In this document: in pieces, positions 47,765-55,255 of the stretch
How positions within the stretch are numbered: position 1 is the stretch's first letter
How the letters are laid out: each line of letters opens with the position of its first letter
NCBI GenBank assembly: GCA_030537195.1
Contig: JAUNOK010000017.1
Coordinates: 1-55,255 of the forward strand
DNA from: Eubacteriales bacterium
GTDB taxonomy: Bacteria; Bacillota; Clostridia; Lachnospirales; Lachnospiraceae
Length of the DNA: 55,255 nt
Direction: 5' to 3'
Translations under genes and position numbers: made by a program
The notes under the pieces: generated by a model
Databases searched by the model: none
What the model saw: the letters and a program-made list of their open reading frames with translations, nothing else
What the model was told of the DNA's origin: nothing

Positions 47765-49827
47765 TATATTTCACCATCCTTAATCATATTATCAAGTGTA
47801 ATCTTAATCTTATTAATTGCCTGGTCAATTGTACAGTCAGTAAACTGTGCACCGGCAATACTTATATGACCGCCGCCACCCAGCTTTTCCATGACAAGCT
47901 GCACATTAACTTCATCAATAGACCTTGCACTTACATATATCTTATCCTCGTAAGGAGTGATAACAAAAGAAGCTTTAATTCCCGATATATCAAGCAGATC
48001 ATTGGCAGTCTTGGCTCCTCCAACAGTAGGTGTGTCAATTCCATCACCATTGAATATAGATATTGCAAATGCGTCCTTATACACCTCTGCACGGCTTACA
48101 GCCTTTGCAATCTCTTTATACTCATTCATATTGCTTCTAAGCATTTTTCTTACTCTTGTCACATCAGCACCATGTCTTCTTAAGAACGCTGCAGCCTCGA
48201 AAGTTCTTGGTCCTGACTTACTGTTAAATCCATCCGTATCAATATTAATTCCGGCATACAGCGCATCTGCCTCAAATGCCTTAAGCTTAATATTGTCATC
48301 AACATACTGTATCATCTCTGTAATCATCTCACTGGCTGATGAAGCATATGGATCAACATATGAAAGAACTGCGCCGGTAATTGTGTCGCTCTGTCTTCTA
48401 TGGTGGTCAAATACGACAACAGTCTTGCATTTCTCAAGAAGCTCAGGGCACTCTGTTCTCTGTGGTCTGTTGACATCAACAACAATAACAACTGTTGATG
48501 CATTTATCTTGGAAGGCGCATCCTCCGGCTTTATAAACATATCGTCCGGATACTCCTCCTTGCCTATGAATCTGTTCACAAAAGGTCTTACACTGCTTGT
48601 AACCTCGCCAAGAACAATGTGCGCCTCCTTGCCAAGCTTCCTGGCAATAATATATATTCCAAGTGCTGAACCAAATGCATCAATATCCGCAAGTGAATGT
48701 CCCATAACAAGTACATTACTGTTATTATCAAGAATCTGTCTTAAAGCATGTGCCTTAACACGAACCTTGACTCTTGTATTCTTCTCCATCTGCTGGCTCT
48801 TGCCGCCATAATAAAGAATCTTCTCTCCATCCTTGACTACAGCCTGGTCTCCGCCTCGTCCGAGTGCAAGATCCATAGCCGCCTTAGCCACATCATAATT
48901 CTTAGAATACTCTGCTGAACCTGTTCCTATGCCCATACTCAGGGTAAGAGTCATCTCATTGCCAATCTTAATGCTTTTAATCTCCTCAAGCAGACTGAAT
49001 CTGTCCTGCATAAGCTTCTCTAAGAAACTATATCTGAATACTACAATATATTTATCCTTCTCAAGCTTTCTTACGATTGCCGAACCCGGAGAAAAATACT
49101 TATTAACTCTCTTATCAATAAGACCTGCAAGAAGTGACCTTCTAACATCGTCAGTACTATCAAGGGCTTCCTCATAATTATCAATATACACAAGTCCTAC
49201 AACGAATCTTTCGTCCTTTAACTTCTGTATATATGTGTTGATATCTGTCTCATCAAAAAGATACATTACATACATTGAAGAATCCATGCTTTTCTCAATT
49301 ATATCGACACCATCTGCGATAGAGTCTGCATCAATATTCTTAAGTTCAGCTTTATAATCCCTGTCCTGAAATGTAAGTCTTATCTCCTTGAATCCAACCT
49401 CATCATCAGGAAATATACTTGGTGTAACTTCTGGAAGAATCGTATTGATATTCTTTCTGAAATCCTTCTTAACTCCCAGGCAGTCCTGCATTGCCTTATT
49501 GGTCCACATAACATTGCCATTATTATCAAGAAGGCAGTATGGCACACTGAGATTATACAAAAGCTGTTTCTGAACCTGTGAATAATTGGCTGCAAATTCA
49601 ACCATTCCAGACATTATTCTCGGCCTCATATAGAAATACATAAGCCCACATGCCAGCAGATATATAACCATGAAAATGCTTACGACTGTCGCCGCCATAA
49701 CATTAACACAGAACATAATTCCACATACAATAATCAGAATTGCCCCAATATATAATGGCCATGCAAAAAACGACCTCAGAAGTCCGCTATATTTAAATGC
49801 TTTTTTCCCATATTTGTTATCTGGCAT
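47764..49827 (-). CDS. gdpP: c-di-AMP phosphodiesterase GdpP
   Basis: 687 residues: two membrane helices (about 20-70), a PAS domain (around [17 protein letters not shown]), a degenerate GGDEF domain (around [16 protein letters not shown]), a DHH domain with [17 protein letters not shown] and VVFDHHRR, and DHHA1 with [14 protein letters not shown]. It hydrolyses c-di-AMP, which controls potassium and wall homeostasis. An ATG five codons upstream was rejected because its sequence contains the GGAG ribosome site. gdpP-rplI-dnaB form one operon. Confidence 0.95.
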   Translation of the reverse strand: MPDNKYGKKAFKYSGLLRSFFAWPLYIGAILIIVCGIMFCVNVMAATVVSIFMVIYLLACGLMYFYMRPRIMSGMVEFAANYSQVQKQLLYNLSVPYCLLDNNGNVMWTNKAMQDCLGVKKDFRKNINTILPEVTPSIFPDDEVGFKEIRLTFQDRDYKAELKNIDADSIADGVDIIEKSMDSSMYVMYLFDETDINTYIQKLKDERFVVGLVYIDNYEEALDSTDDVRRSLLAGLIDKRVNKYFSPGSAIVRKLEKDKYIVVFRYSFLEKLMQDRFSLLEEIKSIKIGNEMTLTLSMGIGTGSAEYSKNYDVAKAAMDLALGRGGDQAVVKDGEKILYYGGKSQQMEKNTRVKVRVKAHALRQILDNNSNVLVMGHSLADIDAFGSALGIYIIARKLGKEAHIVLGEVTSSVRPFVNRFIGKEEYPDDMFIKPEDAPSKINASTVVIVVDVNRPQRTECPELLEKCKTVVVFDHHRRQSDTITGAVLSYVDPYASSASEMITEMIQYVDDNIKLKAFEADALYAGINIDTDGFNSKSGPRTFEAAAFLRRHGADVTRVRKMLRSNMNEYKEIAKAVSRAEVYKDAFAISIFNGDGIDTPTVGGAKTANDLLDISGIKASFVITPYEDKIYVSARSIDEVNVQLVMEKLGGGGHISIAGAQFTDCTIDQAINKIKITLDNMIKDGEI

Positions 49828-49857
49828 AACACACATCTCCATAATCGAATTAGAGTA

Positions 49858-49886
49858 ATTATATCATGTCTGCAAATATACTACAA
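49858..49886 (-). promoter_or_regulatory. Extended -10 promoter of gdpP-rplI-dnaB
   Basis: TTGTAG, 17-bp spacer, TATAAT with a TGA extended -10 on the minus strand, about 30 bases before the ATG. The -35 is weak. Confidence 0.65.
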
Positions 49887-49929
49887 GCATACTTTGTGCA
49901 AGCACATTCTGGATTGCATGGCTCACTGC

Positions 49930-50058
49930 TGCGGGCAGCTCATATGCCAGAACTTCGTTCTGGCATTGTCGCGGCGCTCCTCGAGAATACATATAAAGTT
50001 CTCAGTTCGTGCAAGCACGACTGGGAATTTTATATGTATTCTCTCATCGCTGCCCGCA
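49930..50058 (+). repeat. Large multibranched inverted-repeat element, possible structured RNA
   Basis: An outer perfect 10-bp stem (49930-49939 with 50049-50058) encloses two hairpins. Hairpin A, 49944-49966, is a perfect 10-bp stem with a TTC loop. Hairpin B, 49983-50043, is a stem of about 28 bp with one bulged T and a CAAG-type tip. The two non-Watson-Crick pairs in B are G-U in plus-strand RNA but A-C in minus-strand RNA. A smaller TGTGC-AA-GCACA hairpin lies just upstream at 49895-49906. No protein-coding potential is evident. Confidence 0.8.
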
Positions 50059-50065
50059 CAAAAAA

Positions 50066-50093
50066 AGCCGTAACAGGTTTCCCTGCTACGGCT
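50066..50093 (-). terminator. Terminator of the rpsF-ssb-rpsR operon
   Basis: 12-bp stem AGCCGTAGCAGG/CCTGTTACGGCT (with one G-U pair) in minus-strand RNA, followed by seven T bases. Confidence 0.92.
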
Positions 50094-50110
50094 CGTAGTC
50101 TTAATATATA

Positions 50111-50374
50111 TTAGTCTACTGAATATGGAAGAAGAGCTACGTGTCTTGCTCTCTTAACAGCTACAGTAAGAGCTCTCTGATGCTTTGCACAGTTTCCTGT
50201 GATTCTTCTAGGAAGGATCTTTCCTCTCTCAGAAACATAATGCTTAAGTGTAGCAACATCCTTATAATCTAATACCTTGTTGGCATCTGCACAAAATGCG
50301 CAAACTTTCTTTCTTCTACGCATTGGTCTTCTTCTCATCTGACCCTCTGGTCTCTCAGCCTTCTTATCTGGCAT
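50111..50374 (-). CDS. rpsR: 30S ribosomal protein S18
   Basis: 87 residues. [39 protein letters not shown] and the following H-QR-L-V--RAR region are the S18 core. A zinc-type Cys pair (CAFC) is kept. Last gene of rpsF-ssb-rpsR; a strong terminator follows. Confidence 0.97.
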   Translation of the reverse strand: MPDKKAERPEGQMRRRPMRRRKKVCAFCADANKVLDYKDVATLKHYVSERGKILPRRITGNCAKHQRALTVAVKRARHVALLPYSVD

Positions 50375-50391
50375 GGTTTTTACCTCCTATC

Positions 50392-50856
50392 TTAGTTGAA
50401 AGGCAAACCCTCATCATCTACTCCGTCAGGAATAGCCATAAATCCATCTCCAGCCGCCTGGCTTGGTTCTGGTCTTGATGGTGTGTACGCAGCATAATTA
50501 GAGTCTCCTCCATTATTAGCTGCTGCGGATTTGCTTTCTGCAAATTCCTGTTCTTCAACAACTACATCGGTTGTATAAACTCTCTGACCATCTTTGTTAG
50601 TATAACTACCAGTCTGGATTCTGCCAGTAACAACAATCTTAGTTCCCTGATGAAGATACTTCTCAGCGAATTCTCCTGCTCTTCCAAAAGCAACACAGCT
50701 TATGAAATCAGCAGACTGCTCGTTATCACTGTTTCTTCCGCGTCTTCTGTCTACAGCCAATGTATATCTAGCAACTGCCATAGAACCGTCTGCATTCTGT
50801 GAATATCTTACATCTGGTTCTCTTGTCAGTCTTCCCATTAAAATAACTTTGTTCAT
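50392..50856 (-). CDS. ssb: Single-stranded DNA-binding protein
   Basis: 154 residues: an OB fold (about 1-110, MNKVILMGRLTREPDVRYS opening) and a flexible tail ending DDEGLPFN, close to the acidic DDDIPF tip that recruits partner proteins but with one extra residue after the Phe. It coats single-stranded DNA at forks. Confidence 0.97.
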   Translation of the reverse strand: MNKVILMGRLTREPDVRYSQNADGSMAVARYTLAVDRRRGRNSDNEQSADFISCVAFGRAGEFAEKYLHQGTKIVVTGRIQTGSYTNKDGQRVYTTDVVVEEQEFAESKSAAANNGGDSNYAAYTPSRPEPSQAAGDGFMAIPDGVDDEGLPFN

Positions 50857-50922
50857 ACTTTATCTCCTCTTCTATAAAGAGTTGTAAGTCAAACGTCATC
50901 TTTAAAAATCGGGATTAATAAA

Positions 50923-51210
50923 TTACTCTCCGTCTTTAACGATTAAGAATCTTAATACATTATCCATAATACGGATTCTGCTTTCAATCTCAGCTGGAGC
51001 AGTAGCTTCTGCTTCAAACTTAATGAAACTATAGAATCCTTCGCTCATATGCTGGATATCGTATGCAAGCTTCTTCTTCTCGCTTGTGCCTGGATCTGTA
51101 ATAGTACCACCGAAACGAGTGATTAACTCATTAACCTTCTCGATAGTAGCTGTTCTTACTTCATCCTCGACGTTTGCGCTAACAACTAATGCTAATTCAT
51201 ACTTATTCAT
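50923..51210 (-). CDS. rpsF: 30S ribosomal protein S6
   Basis: 95 residues: MNKYELALVVSANVEDE opening and the ITDPGTSEKKKLAYDIQHMSEGFYSFIKFEA core of S6. AGGAGGTG is the ribosome site. S6 and S18 form a complex in the small subunit and, in many bacteria, regulate this operon through its leader. Confidence 0.97.
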   Translation of the reverse strand: MNKYELALVVSANVEDEVRTATIEKVNELITRFGGTITDPGTSEKKKLAYDIQHMSEGFYSFIKFEAEATAPAEIESRIRIMDNVLRFLIVKDGE

Positions 51211-51238
51211 CTACGTCGCACCTCCTTCTGGTCTTTTG

Positions 51239-51279
51239 GTCCCTTCTATCCTTATACACATAAATGTACATGAAGGAAC
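51239..51279 (-). promoter_or_regulatory. Structured leader of the rpsF operon
   Basis: In minus-strand RNA GTTCCTTC pairs with GAAGGGAC (one G-U), enclosing an inner ATGTACA/TGTGTAT stem and a bulged AAGGATA. The G-U becomes a mismatch on the other strand. It could be an autoregulatory site, but the CCG loop of the known S6:S18 motif was not seen. Confidence 0.4.
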
Positions 51280-51307
51280 AAGGATTAAAAATATATCACA
51301 AGACAAA

Positions 51308-51336
51308 ATCTTATCATATCCAGAAGTTAATTACAA
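51308..51336 (-). promoter_or_regulatory. Promoter of rpsF-ssb-rpsR
   Basis: TTGTAA, 17-bp spacer, TAAGAT with a TGA extended -10. It overlaps the last codons of the DUF951 gene. Confidence 0.5.
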
Positions 51337-51524
51337 GCCTTTTTTAATTTTTTTGTATTTTTTTGTGCGAGTGATCTTTTTATAATAATTTCATGACCAC
51401 ATCCTAAGCACTTCATTTTAATATCTGCACCAGCTTTGAGAATCTCCCATTCACTACTGCCACATGGGTGCTTTTTTTTCATTTCTACAATATCACCAGT
51501 TTCGTATGGAATAATTTCTGCCAT
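51327..51524 (-). CDS. DUF951 (YyzM-like) protein
   Basis: 65 residues. GDIVEMKKKHPCGSSEWEILKAGADIKMKCLGCGHEI is the DUF951 signature; HPC and CLGC could bind zinc. A nearby homologue yyzM lies close to rpsF in B. subtilis. Function unknown. GGAGG precedes the ATG. Confidence 0.9.
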   Translation of the reverse strand: MAEIIPYETGDIVEMKKKHPCGSSEWEILKAGADIKMKCLGCGHEIIIKRSLAQKNTKKLKKACN

Positions 51525-51547
51525 TCAAAACCTCCGTTATATTTTAA

Positions 51548-52264
51548 TTACATAAAATTCTTAAATACATCCGCCAGCGGTTCATTAATAAGAATATCCG
51601 CCCTGCTATCATAAGGAGTTGCTGACTTATTAATAAGGACAAGCTTGTCTCCCCTGTAATAATCTATAAGTCCTGCCGCAGGATATACACCAAGAGATGT
51701 TCCTCCTATTATAAGCATATCCGCATGTCTTATATAATTCACAGCATTTGTTATATTGTTATCGTCAAGACCTTCCTCATACAATACAACATCCGGCTTT
51801 ATTCTTCCACCGCAGTCGCACATTGGAACTCCTTCGGAATTAATTATCTTATCAATGCCATAAAATTTATGACATCTTTCACAATAATTCCTGAGCACTG
51901 AACCATGCAGTTCAATTACATTGCTGCTACCAGCCTTCTGATGAAGTCCATCAATATTCTGTGTTATAACTGCCTTAAGTTTTCCTTCTTTTTCAAGCTT
52001 GGCCAATGCTAAATGTGTAATCCCAGGTTCTGCATCAGGATATAACATCTTATCCTTATAAAATCTGTAGAATTCCTCTGGATATCTCTGATAAAATGAA
52101 TGACTGATAATTGTTTCTGGTGGATACTTATATTGCTGGTTATATAATCCATCCGGACTTCTGAAATCTGGAATTCCGCTTTCAGTAGATACTCCCGCGC
52201 CACCAAAAAATACAATATTGTCACTCTCCTGCACTAATTGCACAAATTTATCAATATTATTCAT
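51548..52264 (-). CDS. NAD-dependent protein deacylase (sirtuin)
   Basis: 238 residues. Sirtuin motifs GAGVSTESGIPDFRS and TQNIDGLHQKAG, the catalytic His in LHGSV, and four zinc cysteines (CERC and CDC-type pair) are intact. It removes acyl groups from lysines, using NAD. Its ATG lies 8 bases inside the end of the preceding gene, so the two are coupled. Confidence 0.93.
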   Translation of the reverse strand: MNNIDKFVQLVQESDNIVFFGGAGVSTESGIPDFRSPDGLYNQQYKYPPETIISHSFYQRYPEEFYRFYKDKMLYPDAEPGITHLALAKLEKEGKLKAVITQNIDGLHQKAGSSNVIELHGSVLRNYCERCHKFYGIDKIINSEGVPMCDCGGRIKPDVVLYEEGLDDNNITNAVNYIRHADMLIIGGTSLGVYPAAGLIDYYRGDKLVLINKSATPYDSRADILINEPLADVFKNFM

Positions 52265-52841
52265 TAATTACCACACCCAGAACATTACATTTATTGTTCT
52301 CAAGTTCTTTAGTGTAATTCTCTGCTGATAATTCACCGAACTCGCTTTCATCGTACATGACTACAGTTCCATCACAATACTTTGCTATTCTTCCATCCTC
52401 ATCCGAACTTACAACAATTCTGTCATATTCAGCAGAATATATATCAATAAGCTGTTTCATAACAGCCTCTTCATCCTGTGTAATAACACCATCATCTAAT
52501 ACTCCGGTAAATATAATATCGAAATTAGGGTTATTGGTCTTACATATCAGATCTGTTGTCTTAGATGGATCTTTAAGGAAATCTGCGACACCCTTCAGAT
52601 TCTTTCCAAGCTTATATTTTCCAAGGAAAATCTCGGACATAATATCGGCATCAATAAAAAGGACTTTCTCTCCATCGCTTACAAAGCTGTATGCTATCTT
52701 AAATGCTCCAATTCCATTTCTTGTTACAGCAAGAACTTTTCCACCATTTAGCTCAGATTTCACAGTTTCTCTGACTTCATCGTGACATCTCTTTTCATTG
52801 TCTGTCATATTAACAATTTTATCTATATTTACACTGAACAT
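52257..52841 (-). CDS. CapB/CpsD-like protein with lost P-loop
   Basis: 194 residues. The order of strands (KVLAVTRNGIGAFKIAY, then VLFIDADIMSEIFLGKY, NLKGVADFLKDPSKTTDLI, FDIIFTGVLDDGV, YDRIVVSSDEDGRIAKYCDGTVVMYD) follows that of the bacterial tyrosine kinases CpsD/CapB and their ParA-like fold. However, the Walker A lysine and threonine are absent (NGIGAF), so ATP use is doubtful. There is no Tyr-rich tail. AGGAGG precedes the ATG. It is 21 bases from the Wzz-like gene, its likely partner. Confidence 0.75.
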   Translation of the reverse strand: MFSVNIDKIVNMTDNEKRCHDEVRETVKSELNGGKVLAVTRNGIGAFKIAYSFVSDGEKVLFIDADIMSEIFLGKYKLGKNLKGVADFLKDPSKTTDLICKTNNPNFDIIFTGVLDDGVITQDEEAVMKQLIDIYSAEYDRIVVSSDEDGRIAKYCDGTVVMYDESEFGELSAENYTKELENNKCNVLGVVINE

Positions 52842-52862
52842 ATCCTTCCTCCTTCCGTAATA

Positions 52863-53930
52863 TTACTTATATATTCTTCCAAGAATTTTAACACCTGACT
52901 CATCCCGCTTTGCCACAGGCTCTTCAACCTCAATAGGAGCTGGTTCTTCGTCAACTAAAGTTGGTTCATCCTCAGTTCCTTCTGATGATTCTGCAACGTC
53001 TGTCTCTGTTGTTTCCGGTTCTGCTTCCTGTACTTCTGGCTCCGTAACTTCCGGTTCTGTTTCCTGTACCTCTGGCTCTGTAACTTCCTCCTGTGCTACA
53101 GCAGCTTCCATAACTGCATCCATGTCAGTCTTATTATATCCGCCCTTGTCTGCCGAATTATATAAAAATGAATCATCATACTCATCGTCATCGTCTTCAT
53201 CATCAAATTCTGCCAGAATATCATCAGTCTTAATCTTTCTATGACTTCCCTGTGTACTGTTATCATATGATATTTTCTTAGTCGAATCTGTTTTATCCTC
53301 TATATATCCTGCTCCCGGATATGCATATCTTCCAAATCTTGCCTCATATTCATATTCGTCATCACTATGGTCTTCTTTTTTCTTAAATGCACACAATATA
53401 AGGCACACCACTAACTCAATAAATACACATACCGCACTGGCTGCAGCCACAATAAGTGCTGTGTTATAATATAAATGTGGTTTAGTTGCCACACCATCAC
53501 TTGTACCCTCTGAAAGAATCTGTATTGACTCAACCGGAATTATAGTTGTTGTCTTAACTGCAGTCTTGGCAATTGCATCAACGTATGTCTTGGCAGTGTT
53601 CTGATCCGGATTAGTAACCTTAAGTTCTACAATATTACTATCTGCTGGTGAAGATACTGTCAGGTATTCTGAGATATCTTCTGATGTCCCTGCAAGCCTC
53701 TGTGCTGATTCAATTACAACTTTACTAGAGAATATAATTGTAAAATCCTGATTAAGCCCACCATTCTTAGCTCTTATAGATGCCTCATTCTGTGATCCGG
53801 GCACAATATAGAGCTTAGAAACTGATTCATACATAGGAGTTATTGTATTATTCTCATATATATATCCTCCGACTCCACTAAGTACCGCAACTAATATAAG
53901 TATTAATACACATCTAGCAAATTTCTTCAT
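52863..53930 (-). CDS. Wzz/CapA-like membrane protein with acidic repeat tail
   Basis: 355 residues: two membrane helices (about 6-26 and 160-184) around an extracellular Wzz-type domain (MYESVSKLYIV near residue 34, VVELKVTNPDQNTAK-like region), and a cytoplasmic acidic tail of about 165 residues with DDEDDDDEYDD and TEPEVQE-type repeats. Such proteins set polysaccharide chain length with a CpsD-like partner; the neighbour fits that role but lacks its P-loop lysine. The start was placed after the AGGAGG that lies within an in-frame upstream extension. Confidence 0.78.
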   Translation of the reverse strand: MKKFARCVLILILVAVLSGVGGYIYENNTITPMYESVSKLYIVPGSQNEASIRAKNGGLNQDFTIIFSSKVVIESAQRLAGTSEDISEYLTVSSPADSNIVELKVTNPDQNTAKTYVDAIAKTAVKTTTIIPVESIQILSEGTSDGVATKPHLYYNTALIVAAASAVCVFIELVVCLILCAFKKKEDHSDDEYEYEARFGRYAYPGAGYIEDKTDSTKKISYDNSTQGSHRKIKTDDILAEFDDEDDDDEYDDSFLYNSADKGGYNKTDMDAVMEAAVAQEEVTEPEVQETEPEVTEPEVQEAEPETTETDVAESSEGTEDEPTLVDEEPAPIEVEEPVAKRDESGVKILGRIYK

Positions 53931-53946
53931 AATTGTCCTCCTCATA

Positions 53947-54720
53947 TCAATTTCGTTCTGGATTATAAACCCATGAAATTGCTGTTATCTTACCATTATT
54001 ATCTATCTCAAAATCAAGTGTGGCATAATCATCATAAATTGTTGCCTTGTCACCCTTGTATTTTCCATCAAAATATGTGAACTCAATATTATAACTTTCG
54101 GCTGTCTCCATACTGCTATAGCCTTTATAATTAATTAGTCCATACGCAAATGCATCTGTTTTCTCAGCCTTATTTAATTCCGAAATAGTACTATCTCCAT
54201 ACAGAAATTTCCCATATTCAACTGATTTATCTTCTGATGTATATAAATGATCCTGATAATCTGTTTCTCTATAATAACACCTCAATATATCTTCCGTAGA
54301 ATTACCAACCCGCAATTCTCTTGAAAACACATCATTATTACCTATCGATGCCGCCTGCACTACTTTATAAGTACCATTCCAGTCTGGTTTATTATTATCA
54401 TTCAATTTCTGAAATCCTATAGACATCTCATTATACGAATAGATTTTCTTACCATTAACTTCCGTTTCTTCTGTTGGCTTTCCAAAAATTGCTCTGACCT
54501 GCGACTCTGTCATCAGATATGATACATTACCTATCTTCAGATCTTTATATGTAAATATATCTGCACTACTTTCTTCTACCGTCTCATGTTCTACACTTAC
54601 TGCTGTAACATCACCCCCATCTGTAATTACAGCATCTGGTTTTTTCCCACAACCACTAAAAATTGTTGCAGTAAAACACAATAAAGCAATTACGGTCTTA
54701 TATTTTACAAGTCCTTTCAT
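53947..54720 (-). CDS. Lipoprotein of unknown function
   Basis: 257 residues. A signal peptide ends in the lipobox TIFSGC, with Cys near residue 24. After a short linker, LMTESQVRAIFGKPTEETEVNGKKIYSY resembles the SmpA/BamE-type fold, which is only a suggestion. GGAGG lies 5 bases before the chosen ATG; an ATG seven codons upstream has no such site. First gene of the run lipoprotein-Wzz-CapB-sirtuin-DUF951. Confidence 0.8.
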   Translation of the reverse strand: MKGLVKYKTVIALLCFTATIFSGCGKKPDAVITDGGDVTAVSVEHETVEESSADIFTYKDLKIGNVSYLMTESQVRAIFGKPTEETEVNGKKIYSYNEMSIGFQKLNDNNKPDWNGTYKVVQAASIGNNDVFSRELRVGNSTEDILRCYYRETDYQDHLYTSEDKSVEYGKFLYGDSTISELNKAEKTDAFAYGLINYKGYSSMETAESYNIEFTYFDGKYKGDKATIYDDYATLDFEIDNNGKITAISWVYNPERN

Positions 54721-54749
54721 TCTATCCTCCATACTGCACATTTTTCATA

Positions 54750-54755
54750 ATTATA
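54750..54755 (-). promoter_or_regulatory. Extended -10 element upstream of the lipoprotein gene
   Basis: TATAAT with a TGT extended -10 on the minus strand, 29 bases before the ATG. The -35 (TTTCTG, 17-bp spacer) is weak. Confidence 0.5.
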
Positions 54756-54828
54756 ACATACCTATTATTATTCAGAAAGAAAATGTTTAATTATTCTTCA
54801 ATATTCCCATTCACGATGAAATTAAAAA

Positions 54829-54856
54829 AAGCTTTAACCCTTACGGATTAAAGCTT
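54829..54856 (-). terminator. Terminator of the tRNA cluster
   Basis: AAGCTTTAATCC and GGGTTAAAGCTT pair over 12 positions (one G-U) with a GTAA loop and a seven-T run on the minus strand, five bases after tRNA-Cys. Confidence 0.92.
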
Positions 54857-54860
54857 ACAG

Positions 54861-54931
54861 AGGCGACAACCAGATTCGAACTGGTGATCAGGGTGTTGCA
54901 GACCCACGCCTTACCACTTGGCTATGTCGCC
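54861..54931 (-). tRNA. tRNA-Cys (GCA)
   Basis: 71 nt folding as a full cloverleaf: acceptor GGCGACA/TGTCGCC, anticodon loop CTGCAAC with GCA, T-loop TTCGAAT, discriminator T as expected for Cys. CCA is not encoded. Confidence 0.97.
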
Positions 54932-54945
54932 TTATTATTAATAAA

Positions 54946-55017
54946 TGACTCCAAGGGGATTTGAACCCCTGATACCACCGTGAAAGGGTGGTGTCTTAAC
55001 CGCTTGACCATGGAGCC
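54946..55017 (-). tRNA. tRNA-Glu (TTC)
   Basis: 72 nt. Acceptor GGCTCCA/TGGAGTC with one G-U pair, anticodon stem CCACC/GGTGG with loop CTTTCAC (anticodon TTC), T-loop TTCAAAT. No encoded CCA. Confidence 0.97.
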
Positions 55018-55060
55018 GCATTAAAGAATTCATGGGCAAGTGAACGCCACTTATTCTTAG

Positions 55061-55132
55061 CTCCCCGAGTAGGGCTCGAACCTACAACAACTCGGTTAAC
55101 AGCCGAGTGCTCTACCATTGAGCTATCGAGGA
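55061..55132 (-). tRNA. tRNA-Asn (GTT)
   Basis: 72 nt. Acceptor TCCTCGA/TCGGGGA, anticodon stem CTCGG/CCGAG with loop CTGTTAA (anticodon GTT), T-loop TTCGAGC. First tRNA of the cluster; discriminator G. Confidence 0.97.
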
Positions 55133-55164
55133 TTATCACTAATGTTTCCATTATGTGAAAAAAT

Positions 55165-55185
55165 GTAAGCCACATAGCAGCTTAC
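55165..55185 (-). terminator. Hairpin with T-run ahead of the tRNA cluster
   Basis: GTAAGC and GCTTAC (6-bp stem, 9-base loop) followed by ATTTTTT on the minus strand, between the promoter-like element and tRNA-Asn. Either the end of an upstream transcript or an attenuator. Confidence 0.6.
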
Positions 55186-55220
55186 TTTAAAAAGGATTGC
55201 TCCTTCAAAACTGCACATTA

Positions 55221-55249
55221 AATATATCATATCGTATCTGTCTTTGCAA
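55221..55249 (-). promoter_or_regulatory. Promoter-like element for the tRNA cluster
   Basis: TTGCAA, 17-bp spacer, TATATT with a TGA extended -10 on the minus strand. Confidence 0.55.
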
Positions 55250-55255
55250 ATACTT

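Noticed and set aside
47957-48811. 284-codon open frame antisense to gdpP
   Set aside because: It is the complement of a clearly conserved coding region, with no ribosome site and no recognisable protein pattern.
55133-55255. Part of an rRNA gene at the right edge
   Set aside because: The sequence does not match conserved 16S, 23S or 5S segments; it looks like spacer.

Overview
The window looks like a chromosomal segment of a low-GC, Gram-positive anaerobe of the Clostridia, most like the Lachnospiraceae (Lachnospira/Eubacterium eligens/Roseburia type). This is inferred from gene content: a clostridial 2[4Fe-4S] ferredoxin, IorAB, a GlgC/GlgD pair, SpoVG, CwlD, MecA, YwmB, DUF951 and DUF1858 proteins, a GdpP-rplI-dnaB block and an F-type ATP synthase with AtpZ/AtpI. 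No gene is visibly broken and no insertion sequence, prophage or CRISPR array was seen. Most genes, including the tRNAs, are on the minus strand; the main exceptions are the blocks at 4.9-6.2 kb and 16.8-21.9 kb plus a few single genes.

Layout. 0-4.7 kb: LytTR regulator, IorB, IorA and an acyl/aryl-CoA ligase in one minus-strand run (2-oxo acid to CoA-ester chemistry). 4.9-6.2 kb: a GltD-like flavoprotein. 6.3-8.7 kb: small protein, IlvE and an HMGL-like aldolase. 8.75-9.5 kb: a gene-free block holding a leader built of about ten degenerate 16-nt repeats, a consensus promoter and a 160-bp tandem repeat array. 9.5-16.6 kb: mfd, pth, spoVG, glgD, glgC. 16.8-21.9 kb (plus strand): murC, a cluster of DnaA-box-like 9-mers, dnaD, a DnaI-type helicase loader and prs. 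22-28.7 kb: class A PBP, a membrane-anchored protein with a possible pseudo-C39 domain, a methyltransferase and YwmB. 28.8-36 kb: the complete atp operon with a Na+-type c subunit. 36-41.7 kb: DUF402, dCMP deaminase, rpiB, ywlE, sua5, cwlD, GH18. 41.9-45.8 kb: kinase/P-loop fusion with a partner P-loop protein, mecA, DUF1858 protein and ferredoxin. 45.9-51.5 kb: dnaB, rplI, gdpP, a large inverted-repeat element, rpsR-ssb-rpsF, DUF951. 51.5-54.7 kb: sirtuin, a CapB-like protein lacking the P-loop lysine, a Wzz/CapA-like protein and a lipoprotein. 54.8-55.2 kb: tRNA-Cys, tRNA-Glu, tRNA-Asn.

The gene order combines two neighbourhoods known from Bacillus subtilis: ywlC-ywlE-rpiB-atp-ywmB and the origin-proximal rpsF-ssb-rpsR / gdpP-rplI-dnaB / spoVG-pth-mfd genes. 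With the strand bias this suggests replication enters from the right. The most interesting items are the two repeat arrays flanking the aldolase promoter, the long near-perfect inverted repeat next to gdpP, the DnaA-box cluster ahead of dnaD-dnaI, the kinase/P-loop pair, and two proteins that seem to have lost catalytic residues (C39-like and CapB-like).
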